A stretch of DNA of 64,000 nucleotides, taken from Microbulbifer okhotskensis. Lineage in GTDB: Bacteria > Pseudomonadota > Gammaproteobacteria > Pseudomonadales > Cellvibrionaceae. The position numbers and the translations under genes are program-made. The first letter of the stretch is position 1. Every line of letters starts with the position of its first letter. The stretch spans positions 49,034 to 113,033 of the forward strand of contig NZ_JALBWM010000001.1 of the NCBI RefSeq assembly GCF_023895975.1, read 5' to 3'. The notes below the pieces were generated by a model. It had not been told where the DNA came from and made no database searches. It worked only from the letters and a program-made list of their open reading frames with translations. Below, piece by piece: positions 8,155-16,996 of this stretch.

Positions 8155-8798
8155 CAGAGTCTCCGCCCTAACTCAACTATCCAGGCATTCAGTAATTTAT
8201 CCTGCTCGGGGTCGGCATCTTGGGCGGCCTGATAGTGCTGTAGAGCCCGTTCCGGTTGTTGCAGATACAGGTCGTAGAGAATTCCCAGGTTGCGGTGAGC
8301 GTCCCTGTAGTCTGGCCATCGTTTGATAGCGGCGTTGTAGCACGCTTCTGCATCTTCAAAGCGCCCCCGATCTCGCAGCATTGCCGCCAGGCGATTCCAG
8401 GCAAAGATATTGTTGTCATTAGCGGTGATCGCCTGGCGCAGACTTTGTTCGGCGTCTGCATATTTTTCGTCAGACTGCTGCACTATGCCCAGGTTCAGCC
8501 AGGCTCCAGACAGCTTGGGCCAGGTATCGGTGATTTGTACTAACTGTGATTCTGCAGCCGCGAAATCTTTTTGCATATAACTCTGATGGGCAAGCGCCAT
8601 TGCTGCCTGCGCCTGCTGCGGTATTCGCTGCGCATCGTGCAGATAGGGATTTTCTGTCAGCAGTTGCCTGTCACCGTCTACTGCTGGTGCCGAGGATTGA
8701 AAACCGCTGCAAGCACACAGGGTGATAGCTGCTAGGGAAGCAAGTAGCAAGCGCGCCGTTACTAAAAGGTTAAACCTACGAGGATCAGTGCAGTGCAT
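8154..8798 (-). CDS. TPR-repeat lipoprotein
   Basis: A 214-residue protein with an N-terminal lipoprotein signal ending in LCAC (lipobox, Cys ~30), then TPR repeats over residues ~65-205 (SYMQKDFAAAESQLVQITD, SGAWLNLGIVQQSDEKY, FAWNRLAAMLRDRGRFEDA, RDAHRNLGILYDLY). It is probably anchored in the outer membrane facing the periplasm. The start overlaps the end of the large TPR gene by 14 bases and the stop overlaps the next gene by one base. In role it resembles the AglT/GltE TPR lipoproteins of the Myxococcus gliding complex; that equivalence is inferred from architecture and neighbours only. Confidence 0.85.
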   Translation of the reverse strand: MHCTDPRRFNLLVTARLLLASLAAITLCACSGFQSSAPAVDGDRQLLTENPYLHDAQRIPQQAQAAMALAHQSYMQKDFAAAESQLVQITDTWPKLSGAWLNLGIVQQSDEKYADAEQSLRQAITANDNNIFAWNRLAAMLRDRGRFEDAEACYNAAIKRWPDYRDAHRNLGILYDLYLQQPERALQHYQAAQDADPEQDKLLNAWIVELGRRL

Positions 8799-11649
8799 CG
8801 CTCCACTCCAGAGTTGTTTCTGTTTTTTTATAGCGGGCCGGTAGCAATTGGCCGAGCGAGTGGAAGCTGCGTTTAACCCAGTCGTCGTAGATGCCTTCTA
8901 CCGTGCGCTTAATATTGGCTTCATGGAGTTCTATCGACTTTTCTTCAAATGGGTAGGCTTGTTCTTCAAGTAGAATTTCGTATTGTTCCAACTCCAATTC
9001 GTTCAGGTTTTTTGGACGCTGGGAATCCATCAGGTCCTGGCTCAATTGTCGATAGACCTCTGCCAAGCGGTAATTGGCTTGGGGGGTAAAGTCTGCAATG
9101 CCAAATTCCAATATTTTGCGGTAATCAGCTACGGTGGTTTGCATCGCGCGTTTTTTATTGGCGAGACTGGTTTTTAGTGGCAATCGAAGGGACAAGCCGG
9201 CAAATTTCTCGTAACTCTGTTCTGCCAGTTCAGCTTGTGAATAGGCAGCTAGATAGCGACCGCGGGGTGATTTCACGGAGTTTTGCGCGAGCTGCTGTAA
9301 CCAGTAGTTGCGTTTATTGGTCTGTTTTAACTGGGCGTAAAGTTGCACCAATTGATATTGGGCTTCCAGTCGTTGCTCGGCGGGTTCTGGCCACAGTTTG
9401 CTATAGCTGCGGTAGCTTTCTATGGCTTTGCTGTGCTCGCCAGCTTTTTGCAGGTTTTCTGCAGCCATAAACAGGGATTGGCGACGTACTTCGCGGTCGG
9501 GATCGGTACTGGCCAACTGCAATAATTCTGTAGCGGCTGCCGCTGGCATTTCCAATGCCTCAAAAATCACAATAGCTTTGGCCGCCAGAGTTGGGGCCAG
9601 CGTGTGGGCGGCATAGAACTGGCGAAAATCTGCTACCTCCCTACTGGCGCGTTGCCACTGGCCAAGCTGAATCAAATAATTGATCGCGTCGTACTGTGCA
9701 GTGGCGGCGACATCTGTGCGGCCACTATCGCGAATACGCAGCAGGTGCCCCAGGGCCTCTTCACTGGGTGCGCTATCTTCTCCATCGCGCTGGGCCAGTG
9801 CCAGCTCTGCCTGACGGTAAACTGACAGCTGTAACTGCCGCTGTGCATCTCTGCGTAGGGTTTCGCCTGGCTGATAGTTGAGTGCGCGCCCATAGGCCAC
9901 CTCGGCTTCTGGGTACTGTTGCAGGGAGAAGTGGCTGTGGGCGAGTACTAAGGCAATCTTTAATTGTTGCTGAGGGTTCGCCGGAGGCTGCCAATTGTCC
10001 GCCTGCTGGGCGGCTGCGATGGCTTCAGGAAATCGTGACTGTTGCAGTAATTTATCGGCAGCGACGAGCTGTACCGGCAGTGCCCTTGAGTCTCGCGGCC
10101 AATTGTTCGCGAACTTCAGGCTCGCCTCGATATTTCGGTCGAGCCACAGAGTTTTTTGTTCCTGCTCTTCACTGGACATCCCGGCGTACACTTTTGCCGA
10201 AGTGAGGATAGCGCCGTAGCCCGCTTCAGCCCCGTGCTTCGGATCTTGATATTCCCAGGCAACCTGGCTGTAAGCACGCCAGGCGGCGGGGTAGTCCCCG
10301 GCCTGTTCCAGGCATTCTGCCATCAGAAATACTATGGCGGGGGTGCGCGGGTCCTGCGGGAAGGTCAGTGCATATTGTTGATACAGTGCTGCAGCGCTGA
10401 GGTAGGCCTGCAGGGATTGAGCGGCGAGCTTGCGCCGCTGCGTGGTTTTATTTGCCGAGAGTTTTACCTCCTGTTGGCCCAGTGCTTGGGCGCTGGCGTG
10501 GTCGAACTGCGCCAGCTCATGCAACCATGGGCGCAGTGTTTCAACTAGTGCCTGTTGTTGCGGCTCTTCGGCAGACTGCCAGTAGTCACTGTGAATACCG
10601 TAGCGGAGCACAAATTCCCTTTTTGCCGGGAGCACTGCTTGATGCAGTCTTCCGACTTCTAGAGTCTCTACGGCGAGCAAATGCAGTTGCGGCGCCTGCT
10701 GGCTACGCGGGTAGTGTTTAACAAACTGTAAAAAAGTATCCGCACTGTTGCGAAACAGCTCTTTTTCCCGATACCAGCTGCCGAGTGCACGGTACAGATG
10801 GTGTTGATAGGGACGGGGTTCTGCTTCGGAATTAAACGATTCAATTGCCTCTGCGCCACCCAGATAACTGAAATTCAGCGCTAGCCCACGCAGGCTGTCC
10901 TCGCGCAAGCGCTGTTGCCCCAGTGAGAGTTCTTCGTCCTGTGCTCGCTCGTGCAAAATATCCAGTGACTGTAAAAATATCTCTGCGGAGTTTCGATAAT
11001 TACTCGATTTAAATTCTGACCAGGCAAACATATAGCGGGCATTATCAGTAAATGCACTCTGTTCCTGTTTCAGCAGTTCACGAAAATCCTGTGCAGCATT
11101 GCGATAATCTTTGCGATTAAACGCGGCTTCGCCGCGGCGGAATAATACCTCGCCAATATAGGGCGATTCCGGCGTACTGTCAGCGATTTGTTCGAGTGCC
11201 TTTAGTGCCGCTGGCATCTCGCCATCCAGTGCCCTGGCGCGGGCGAGCCGGTAGAGAATGTAATCGTCCTGGGGGCGTTCTGTGGAGAGGCTTTGGTAGT
11301 AGTGAACCGCGCGGGAGTAGTCTACAACTGTTTCGGGGTTGTCAGACTGGACCTGTTCCAGGCGCTCCATTTCCAGGTCGGCCAAACGCAGGTGGATTTG
11401 CTGGCGTGTTTGGGGGTCGGTTTGACTCTCCAGTGCCGTCTGGTAGCTCTGCACCAGCTTTTGTACTTCTATCGCCGGCGGTGTATTGACACTCTGAGCT
11501 TCGCCATTTTGCGCTGTCGGCTCTGCAGCGCGGGGTAGGTCGGCGAGGGTTTGGACCGGTTGATTGCCACAGGCAGCGAGGGCACAGCAAATAGCGGCGT
11601 ACAGGGTGCGTGCGGCAAATAGTTTTGCCGGGCGCGAGATACTATTCAT
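8785..11649 (-). CDS. Large TPR-repeat lipoprotein
   Basis: The reading frame is open further upstream, but I start at ATG 11649: from there the protein opens MNSISRPAKLFAARTLY and reaches a lipobox LAAC, giving about 954 residues. The ATG overlaps the stop of the upstream gene by eight bases. The mature part is almost wholly helical TPR-type repeats (for example YILYRLARARALDGEMPAA, VLFRRGEAAFNRKDYRNAA, PAIVFLMAECLEQAGDYPA, LVLAHSHFSLQQYPEAEVA). Such proteins act as periplasmic scaffolds. Its place in a stator/TonB-like operon suggests that it receives or transmits force; AgmU/GltD of Myxococcus is the nearest architectural parallel. Confidence 0.87.
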   Translation of the reverse strand: MNSISRPAKLFAARTLYAAICCALAACGNQPVQTLADLPRAAEPTAQNGEAQSVNTPPAIEVQKLVQSYQTALESQTDPQTRQQIHLRLADLEMERLEQVQSDNPETVVDYSRAVHYYQSLSTERPQDDYILYRLARARALDGEMPAALKALEQIADSTPESPYIGEVLFRRGEAAFNRKDYRNAAQDFRELLKQEQSAFTDNARYMFAWSEFKSSNYRNSAEIFLQSLDILHERAQDEELSLGQQRLREDSLRGLALNFSYLGGAEAIESFNSEAEPRPYQHHLYRALGSWYREKELFRNSADTFLQFVKHYPRSQQAPQLHLLAVETLEVGRLHQAVLPAKREFVLRYGIHSDYWQSAEEPQQQALVETLRPWLHELAQFDHASAQALGQQEVKLSANKTTQRRKLAAQSLQAYLSAAALYQQYALTFPQDPRTPAIVFLMAECLEQAGDYPAAWRAYSQVAWEYQDPKHGAEAGYGAILTSAKVYAGMSSEEQEQKTLWLDRNIEASLKFANNWPRDSRALPVQLVAADKLLQQSRFPEAIAAAQQADNWQPPANPQQQLKIALVLAHSHFSLQQYPEAEVAYGRALNYQPGETLRRDAQRQLQLSVYRQAELALAQRDGEDSAPSEEALGHLLRIRDSGRTDVAATAQYDAINYLIQLGQWQRASREVADFRQFYAAHTLAPTLAAKAIVIFEALEMPAAAATELLQLASTDPDREVRRQSLFMAAENLQKAGEHSKAIESYRSYSKLWPEPAEQRLEAQYQLVQLYAQLKQTNKRNYWLQQLAQNSVKSPRGRYLAAYSQAELAEQSYEKFAGLSLRLPLKTSLANKKRAMQTTVADYRKILEFGIADFTPQANYRLAEVYRQLSQDLMDSQRPKNLNELELEQYEILLEEQAYPFEEKSIELHEANIKRTVEGIYDDWVKRSFHSLGQLLPARYKKTETTLEWSDALH

Positions 11650-13648
11650 TGGCAGCGGCTCCAGAAAGCGCATCGGAGTCGACGTCAGCAGCCTCGCTGA
11701 TAGGTGGTTGTGCGCTCTGTTGCATTTCTGCATCTTGCAGTCGCGCAATGGCCAAGCGAGTGTGGGCCATATAGCCGAGGATTTGTTGCTGCTCTCTGTC
11801 CAACTGTGCAATGACTTCGCGACGAAGTGCAGCTTCTACCTGTGCGCTGGCGCGATCAATTGCGTGCTGCTGCACAGGTACTATTTCGCTGACAGTGGCA
11901 ATGCGATAGGCCAATTGCCGTAGCTGTGGGGCTCGTTGGGCTTCAGAATCAGTATCTTTGCGTTGCTCTTTGCTTCGAAGTAATTGCTCGGCAAGTTGCT
12001 CCAGCGATTTGCGCTGTTGCCATAGTTTACCGTGGTACTGCTCATTGGCCTGCCAAAGCAATACCCCTCGGGACTTGCTCAGAGTATTTGCCTGCAAAGG
12101 GGTGTCTTTACCCTGTTGTTTCAGTTTCTGATGGCGTTGCTCTGCCGACAACAGGATATCCAGCAACTCCAGGGTTTCATTGGGCTGTTCTGGATCTACA
12201 GTGGTGGCCAACAGGCCGAGGGCATCGTGTTCTGTTTCAATCTGTGCAAGAGCGGTATTTAATTGTTCATACTGCTGGGTTGCCATTTGCAGCTGTTGAT
12301 CAAACTGGGCGCTATTATAACGCTCAATAATGGCAGTGCGGCGCCGGTGCCGCTCTTCAATTAATTCGGCGAGTTGCGGTAACTTGTTTTCCCAATCCTG
12401 CAGAACCTGTGACATCTGCTGCAGGTCGCGTAACTCAGTCAGACGTAATTGAAAGTGATCACTTTGTAAGATGGGCTGTAAAAAATGCTGGTTATCTCGC
12501 AGCAGGGGGTTGGCCTGGGCCAATTGCAACCAGCCATAGCGCCTGACTTCCCGTACCTTCGGATCATAGGCCAGAGGTTCAGTGGCCAGTGCCTTTTGTA
12601 ATTGCTGCAGTTGCCCGAGCGTTTGCTGATAAAAAGTTTCTGACTGTTGATAGGCGCTGAGAGCAATATTGCGCTTTCCCAGTTTCTCGTAGCCATAGGG
12701 CAGCGCGACCATGGCTTCACGAGCCGCGGGACTCCGGCCGTGTTGATTCAGTAAAAACTGCAGGGCATCAATGCCCGCCTGGTAATCTTCATTGTTGATA
12801 GAGGACCAGGCCATACCCAGTAGCGCACGGGTCGCCCATGGCGTATTGAGTCGGACTCGCGCAAAAGCCTGTTTGGCCTCGGTATGCTGTTGTGCCAGTG
12901 CGAGGGCGTAGCCCGCACCGATATGGGCTTTGTCTGCCAATACTGGGATCTGTACAGATGGCTCGCCGATATCCCCGGCCAGTTCGACGGCCCTTTGATA
13001 TTCGCTGACCGCGGCTGGGAATTGCCCGGTCCTGGCCAGGGCTGCGCCGAAGTTGATATGCCCAAGTAGTTGCTCTTCCGCTGTAATCTCTGTGCCTTCC
13101 AACAGTTTTTGCGCCGTGCTGAAATCGTTATTGCGCAGCGCCAAGTTGAGTGGTAGCGAAGATTTCTGCGCAGCGCCAGATTTCTCCAGCTGTGCAGCGG
13201 CGGTTGCAAAGTCACCATTGAGATAATTGAGCTCTGCCAGTTTTAGCCAGGCTGCCTGGTGATACTTAGGCACTGTGTCTGCTGCAGGGGTATCGAGCTG
13301 CTGCTGAAAAAGTTCGCCGGCGCGCCGGTGTAGGCCAAAACCAAGACTGATTCCGCCTTCAATCATTGCAGCATTATCCCAGTGTACTTGGATCGAATCC
13401 TTTTTCTGGGCGACCAACAATGTACTCAGTGCAGAGAAATAATCCCCCTGGAAGTATTTATATAGCGTGGCGCCATAGGCGAGGTCCTGGGCCCGTTGAT
13501 AGGTTTTGGCTGTTTCTTGTGCGCTGCTTTTATTCAGTAATTCTGGCTCAGCAGTCGCTGTTACAAGTTCCTCAGTCTGCGCGTGCAGATTGCCAGCTAA
13601 GAGAGCCAGCGCCAGGGACAAGGTGCGGGTAAGAAATGGGTAGCGCAT
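11642..13648 (-). CDS. Exported TPR/coiled-coil protein
   Basis: A 668-residue protein with a signal peptide (residues 1-23, ending NLHAQ). TPR-like repeats span residues ~45-330 and a long coiled-coil rich in Gln/Glu/Arg follows (~340-640). The stop overlaps the start of the large TPR lipoprotein gene, indicating coupled translation. No enzyme motif is visible. A TPR head with a long coil suggests a periplasmic structural arm in the same envelope machine as the ExbB/ExbD stator. Confidence 0.82.
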   Translation of the reverse strand: MRYPFLTRTLSLALALLAGNLHAQTEELVTATAEPELLNKSSAQETAKTYQRAQDLAYGATLYKYFQGDYFSALSTLLVAQKKDSIQVHWDNAAMIEGGISLGFGLHRRAGELFQQQLDTPAADTVPKYHQAAWLKLAELNYLNGDFATAAAQLEKSGAAQKSSLPLNLALRNNDFSTAQKLLEGTEITAEEQLLGHINFGAALARTGQFPAAVSEYQRAVELAGDIGEPSVQIPVLADKAHIGAGYALALAQQHTEAKQAFARVRLNTPWATRALLGMAWSSINNEDYQAGIDALQFLLNQHGRSPAAREAMVALPYGYEKLGKRNIALSAYQQSETFYQQTLGQLQQLQKALATEPLAYDPKVREVRRYGWLQLAQANPLLRDNQHFLQPILQSDHFQLRLTELRDLQQMSQVLQDWENKLPQLAELIEERHRRRTAIIERYNSAQFDQQLQMATQQYEQLNTALAQIETEHDALGLLATTVDPEQPNETLELLDILLSAEQRHQKLKQQGKDTPLQANTLSKSRGVLLWQANEQYHGKLWQQRKSLEQLAEQLLRSKEQRKDTDSEAQRAPQLRQLAYRIATVSEIVPVQQHAIDRASAQVEAALRREVIAQLDREQQQILGYMAHTRLAIARLQDAEMQQSAQPPISEAADVDSDALSGAAANE

Positions 13649-13654
13649 GGCGGG

Positions 13655-14179
13655 TCAGGGGGTTGGCCACTGCACTAACTCAAATTCCGGTTGTTGTTTT
13701 CCGGATTTATCTGAGATTCGCAGTTCAATTACGGCGGGTTCGTCGGTTTTACTTAACTCAAGTTTGGCCGCTCGTTTGTATTCGCGTCCCTGTGGACCGA
13801 GGCCTGTGACAAAAGCAGAAACAGTGTAATCACCGGACTTCAGGTTGCCTTTAAATAGCGGTTGAATACCGCCGCGTATCAGTGCTTCGCGCTGGTGTTC
13901 GGTATAGAGGTGGCTCGCACTGAGCTTGTTGTCGATATGCAGCTTGACCGCATCCAGGGCAAAGTAATGGCCGACATCCATCGAGACATAGAAAGCGATC
14001 TGGCTTTGTGCTGGGTAGAGCAGGTCTTCCTCAAGGATTAATAAGTCCCTGTTGAGTTTGAGCACATCACGTTTCAATTCTTCCAGTTTTTCTGCGGAAA
14101 AATTGCCCTCTTGAGCCGACAGCCAACTGTTGGCAAAAAGGCTGATAGAGAAAATTAAAAACTGGAAGAAGCGTCCCAT
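13655..14179 (-). CDS. Exported protein, first gene of the motor cluster, unrecognised
   Basis: A 174-residue protein with a signal peptide (residues 1-22, SWLSAQ), a short coiled helix (~28-52) and a beta-rich C-terminal domain (SQIAFYVSMDVGHYF, LKSGDYTVSAFVTGLG, EPAVIELRISDKSGK). I do not recognise the family. The beta-rich part with an Ig-like alternation could be a binding module. It is six bases upstream of the TPR/coiled-coil gene and is the first gene of the run, so the operon promoter should lie in 14180-14295. Confidence 0.75.
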   Translation of the reverse strand: MGRFFQFLIFSISLFANSWLSAQEGNFSAEKLEELKRDVLKLNRDLLILEEDLLYPAQSQIAFYVSMDVGHYFALDAVKLHIDNKLSASHLYTEHQREALIRGGIQPLFKGNLKSGDYTVSAFVTGLGPQGREYKRAAKLELSKTDEPAVIELRISDKSGKQQPEFELVQWPTP

Positions 14180-14295
14180 GACAGACCTTTCGATAGGGTT
14201 TGGTATTATTTTTTGGCCGGCGCAAATTATGTCAGGGGTTCAACGATCTGATGTGATCCCGTTGGCAAATTTTCTATGAAGATGAAACGGATTAG

Positions 14296-15294
14296 TCAAA
14301 GATTCTCTAAACCGCGACTGAAAAACAAGTGGCGGTTACTGTCGATGACCACCGCCTCAAATTGAGGCAGTCGATTAATGAGTGCGAGGCCTTTTTCTTT
14401 GCCGAGGACAAAGACACTGGTAGAGAGCGGGTCGGTATCAAAACCATGCGGGCCGATAATGCTGACACTGATCAGTTTATCGGTATCCCCCTCAGTGGTT
14501 TCAGACGGTTTCCCGGTGGATGGATTAAAGATGTGATGCACGCGCTCCTGCTGTTCATCGATAAAGTAACGCTCGTAATCACCGGAAGTGGAGATGGCGA
14601 TATCACGCAGGGGGATCACTGCGGCATTTTTACTTTTTTCGCGCGGATGGCGAATACCCACCAGCCAGGGCTGGCCACGCTTATCGCCGAGCATTCGCGC
14701 ATCGCCGCCGGCACTGACACTGGCACAACAGATCTCCGCCTGTTCAAGTATGGCGATGGCCCTATCGACCGCATAGCCCTTGGCGATACCGCCCAGATCT
14801 ATTTTGGTCTGGCTGTGACTAAAGCGTAGGGAATTGGATTTTCTATTGAGTTTCAGATGGCGGTAATTTAAAGCTTCGAGCAGTGAATCGGTCAGATCGC
14901 CATGAGCCCGCTTTTTGTTGCGGAAATCATAATGCTTACCCAGCGTGGCGTAGCTGATATCAAAAGCGCCATTGGTTATTTGACTAAACCAGAGAGATTT
15001 ATCGATCAAGCGGGTGAGTTCGTCAGAAATATTGACGTTACCCTGTCCCGCCTGTCGATTGACCAGCGACAGCTCGCTGTTTTCCTTGTAGGGCGACAGC
15101 TGATTATCCAAACGGCGGAATTCAGCCATCACGGCTTCAATCAAGTGTTCGGCCTCAGCGCTGTCCTCATGCCACAGTTGCAGGCGAACCTGGGTGCCCA
15201 TAATGGCGCGCTCGGCATAGTGCCACTCGGCCATGGACGGTGCCGTATTCAAGGCGGCGCACAGCAACAGGGTTTTGATAAAACGCAACATCAT
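14296..15294 (-). CDS. apbE: FAD:protein FMN transferase (ApbE)
   Basis: A 332-residue protein with a signal peptide (~1-22) and all the main ApbE landmarks: AIMGTQVRLQLW, LSPYKENSELSLVN, FDISYATLG, KIDLGGIAKGYAVDRA, STSGDYERYF, HIFNPSTGKPS and FDTDPLSTSVFVLGKE. ApbE transfers FMN from FAD onto a Ser/Thr of extracytoplasmic redox proteins and needs Mg. The gene lies nine bases after the DUF1501 gene in the minus-strand arm of the heme cluster. I saw no classical flavinylation substrate (FMN-binding domain) in the window, so its target is unknown. It has Ala-Ala rather than a lipobox Cys, so it is probably soluble in the periplasm. Confidence 0.93.
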   Translation of the reverse strand: MMLRFIKTLLLCAALNTAPSMAEWHYAERAIMGTQVRLQLWHEDSAEAEHLIEAVMAEFRRLDNQLSPYKENSELSLVNRQAGQGNVNISDELTRLIDKSLWFSQITNGAFDISYATLGKHYDFRNKKRAHGDLTDSLLEALNYRHLKLNRKSNSLRFSHSQTKIDLGGIAKGYAVDRAIAILEQAEICCASVSAGGDARMLGDKRGQPWLVGIRHPREKSKNAAVIPLRDIAISTSGDYERYFIDEQQERVHHIFNPSTGKPSETTEGDTDKLISVSIIGPHGFDTDPLSTSVFVLGKEKGLALINRLPQFEAVVIDSNRHLFFSRGLENL

Positions 15295-15303
15295 GGGTCC
15301 AGG

Positions 15304-16887
15304 CTAAGCGATTGGGGCAAATGCCGTCATGCTGTCCATCAGGGTGCTGTTACCCAGGCCGTGATTGGGGAAAAGCGTAGCGAAGTTGCTTTGCTCCCCA
15401 TGCAGGGCCAGGTAATTGAGCACTACGGATTCCACCAGTAAGTTAACGTTATTGGCGGCGGGGCTGGATGCAGTTTCCACATCGCCGGAGCTGCGCATAT
15501 AACCCAGTTGTTGGTGACGAGCCTGTTCGTCAACGGAGCCGCCCAGCAACTGTGGGCGTCCTGCTGGGTTGTATACCAGGAAAAACGAAGCGGCGGTCTG
15601 CTGGTCATCACCAGTCCAGACGCCTTTGCCGCGACCTTCGACCGAGTTATCCAGCATGCCATTGGAGAAAACCGAGCCATCGCTGTAGACGTAGATCATT
15701 AGTGGCTGGTTGCGGCGCGCTGCATATTCCAGGCAGGCGCCAATACAGCGGCCGGCGCGCAGGTCACGCATCTCGCCGGTGGCACGATCGCCGGTGTGGT
15801 AATCGTAACCGCCCATGGTCACAGTACCCGCACCGGCATAGCCGTTCACCACAAGCTTCATCACCGAGGCGGTTTTACTGAATTCGTTGTCACTACTCAA
15901 TTCTGAGCTGGTAAAAATACCGGAGGGGCCGACAATATCTGGATCCGCTTCCGGATTTAAATCTGCCGGGTTGCCGAACCGGTCGGCCAGATCGGCGCTC
16001 TTCATATATCCACAGCGCACCATATCTTTAATGACCGCATCGGTGCTGATTTTGGTATTGACGCTGCCGAGTTTGGCATCGGAGATACGGTACATGGATT
16101 CCATCACCGCTACAGTGTCGTCCTGGCTGAGAAGGCCAACCAGGTCACCCACGTCGACAAGCCCGGTAACATCTGACGGGCGGTCCACTTTGGTGGGGCG
16201 CACTTCGGGATTAATCATGGCGGCGGGAGCCATGGAGTTGCCGCCGGAATCACTGGAGCGCGAGCCGACCAGAGCCAGCAGCGAGCCATTGGCACCAGCC
16301 TGATTGATGCCGTACATGGGGTTGTGTGGATTGTTGCCGGTATCATTTTCCGAACGCGCAGGGATAACCGCACCGTTGGTCGCGGAAGCGGTGCCGCTGC
16401 TCACTTTTTCCAGAATACCGCGCAGCATGCCGCTGTCGCTGTGGAAGGCGAGCCCCAGGTCGGAATTGATAAAACTAGTGCCGGCATCGCCGCCAAGGGA
16501 GGGCACCATATCGCCGGGCAGTCCCTGTTTGTTGTATCCGGCAGTACCGAGGAAATCCAGTTGGCCGCCCTCTTTGCCCACCAGCACATTGGAGCCGGCA
16601 ATATTGGCCCCGCCGGCCAGGTCGAAGCAAATAAATGGAATTTTACCGGCGCCAAAGGCGCTTACATCGCAGGGTCCGCCGTTGCTTTTACGCAGAGCTT
16701 CCAGATCTGAAGATAGGGCAGCGTGCGCGTTGCGGGGGTTGGCAAACAAACTGAAGACAGAGCCGCCCAGTACTGTGCCCATACCCGCACGAAAACCCTG
16801 GGCGAGAAAATCGCGGCGTGTCCTCGGACGGTGGTGGTCCGGGTGTCTTAGGGGCTGGTCCAGGTCAAAGTGTTTTTTCTTGCTCAT
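15304..16887 (-). CDS. Tat-exported DUF1501 family protein
   Basis: A 527-residue protein with a twin-arginine signal (RTRRDFLAQGFRAG, then a hydrophobic stretch to about residue 56). The rest matches DUF1501, a family related to sulfatases/alkaline phosphatases (PFICFDLAGGANIAGSN near residue 88; GGYDYHTGDRATGEMRDL near 355; IYVYSDGSVFSNGM near 400). These proteins are usually paired with cytochrome-like DUF1800/DUF1585-type proteins. Tat export suggests folding or cofactor loading before transport. It sits between ApbE and the LamG/di-heme lipoprotein. Confidence 0.88.
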   Translation of the reverse strand: MSKKKHFDLDQPLRHPDHHRPRTRRDFLAQGFRAGMGTVLGGSVFSLFANPRNAHAALSSDLEALRKSNGGPCDVSAFGAGKIPFICFDLAGGANIAGSNVLVGKEGGQLDFLGTAGYNKQGLPGDMVPSLGGDAGTSFINSDLGLAFHSDSGMLRGILEKVSSGTASATNGAVIPARSENDTGNNPHNPMYGINQAGANGSLLALVGSRSSDSGGNSMAPAAMINPEVRPTKVDRPSDVTGLVDVGDLVGLLSQDDTVAVMESMYRISDAKLGSVNTKISTDAVIKDMVRCGYMKSADLADRFGNPADLNPEADPDIVGPSGIFTSSELSSDNEFSKTASVMKLVVNGYAGAGTVTMGGYDYHTGDRATGEMRDLRAGRCIGACLEYAARRNQPLMIYVYSDGSVFSNGMLDNSVEGRGKGVWTGDDQQTAASFFLVYNPAGRPQLLGGSVDEQARHQQLGYMRSSGDVETASSPAANNVNLLVESVVLNYLALHGEQSNFATLFPNHGLGNSTLMDSMTAFAPIA

Positions 16888-16996
16888 AGTATTCCCGGAT
16901 GAAGTATTTGGAATGCCGGTTATTTATTGTTAACGGCTTTAGCTGGCGGGACGCGGCGCCCCACCCGGAAAAGCCATTTATTGTTTGATCGCGCAG

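Noticed and set aside
11650..11811. N-terminal extension of the large TPR lipoprotein
   Set aside because: It overlaps the end of the upstream gene in another frame, and the lipoprotein signal starts at 11649.
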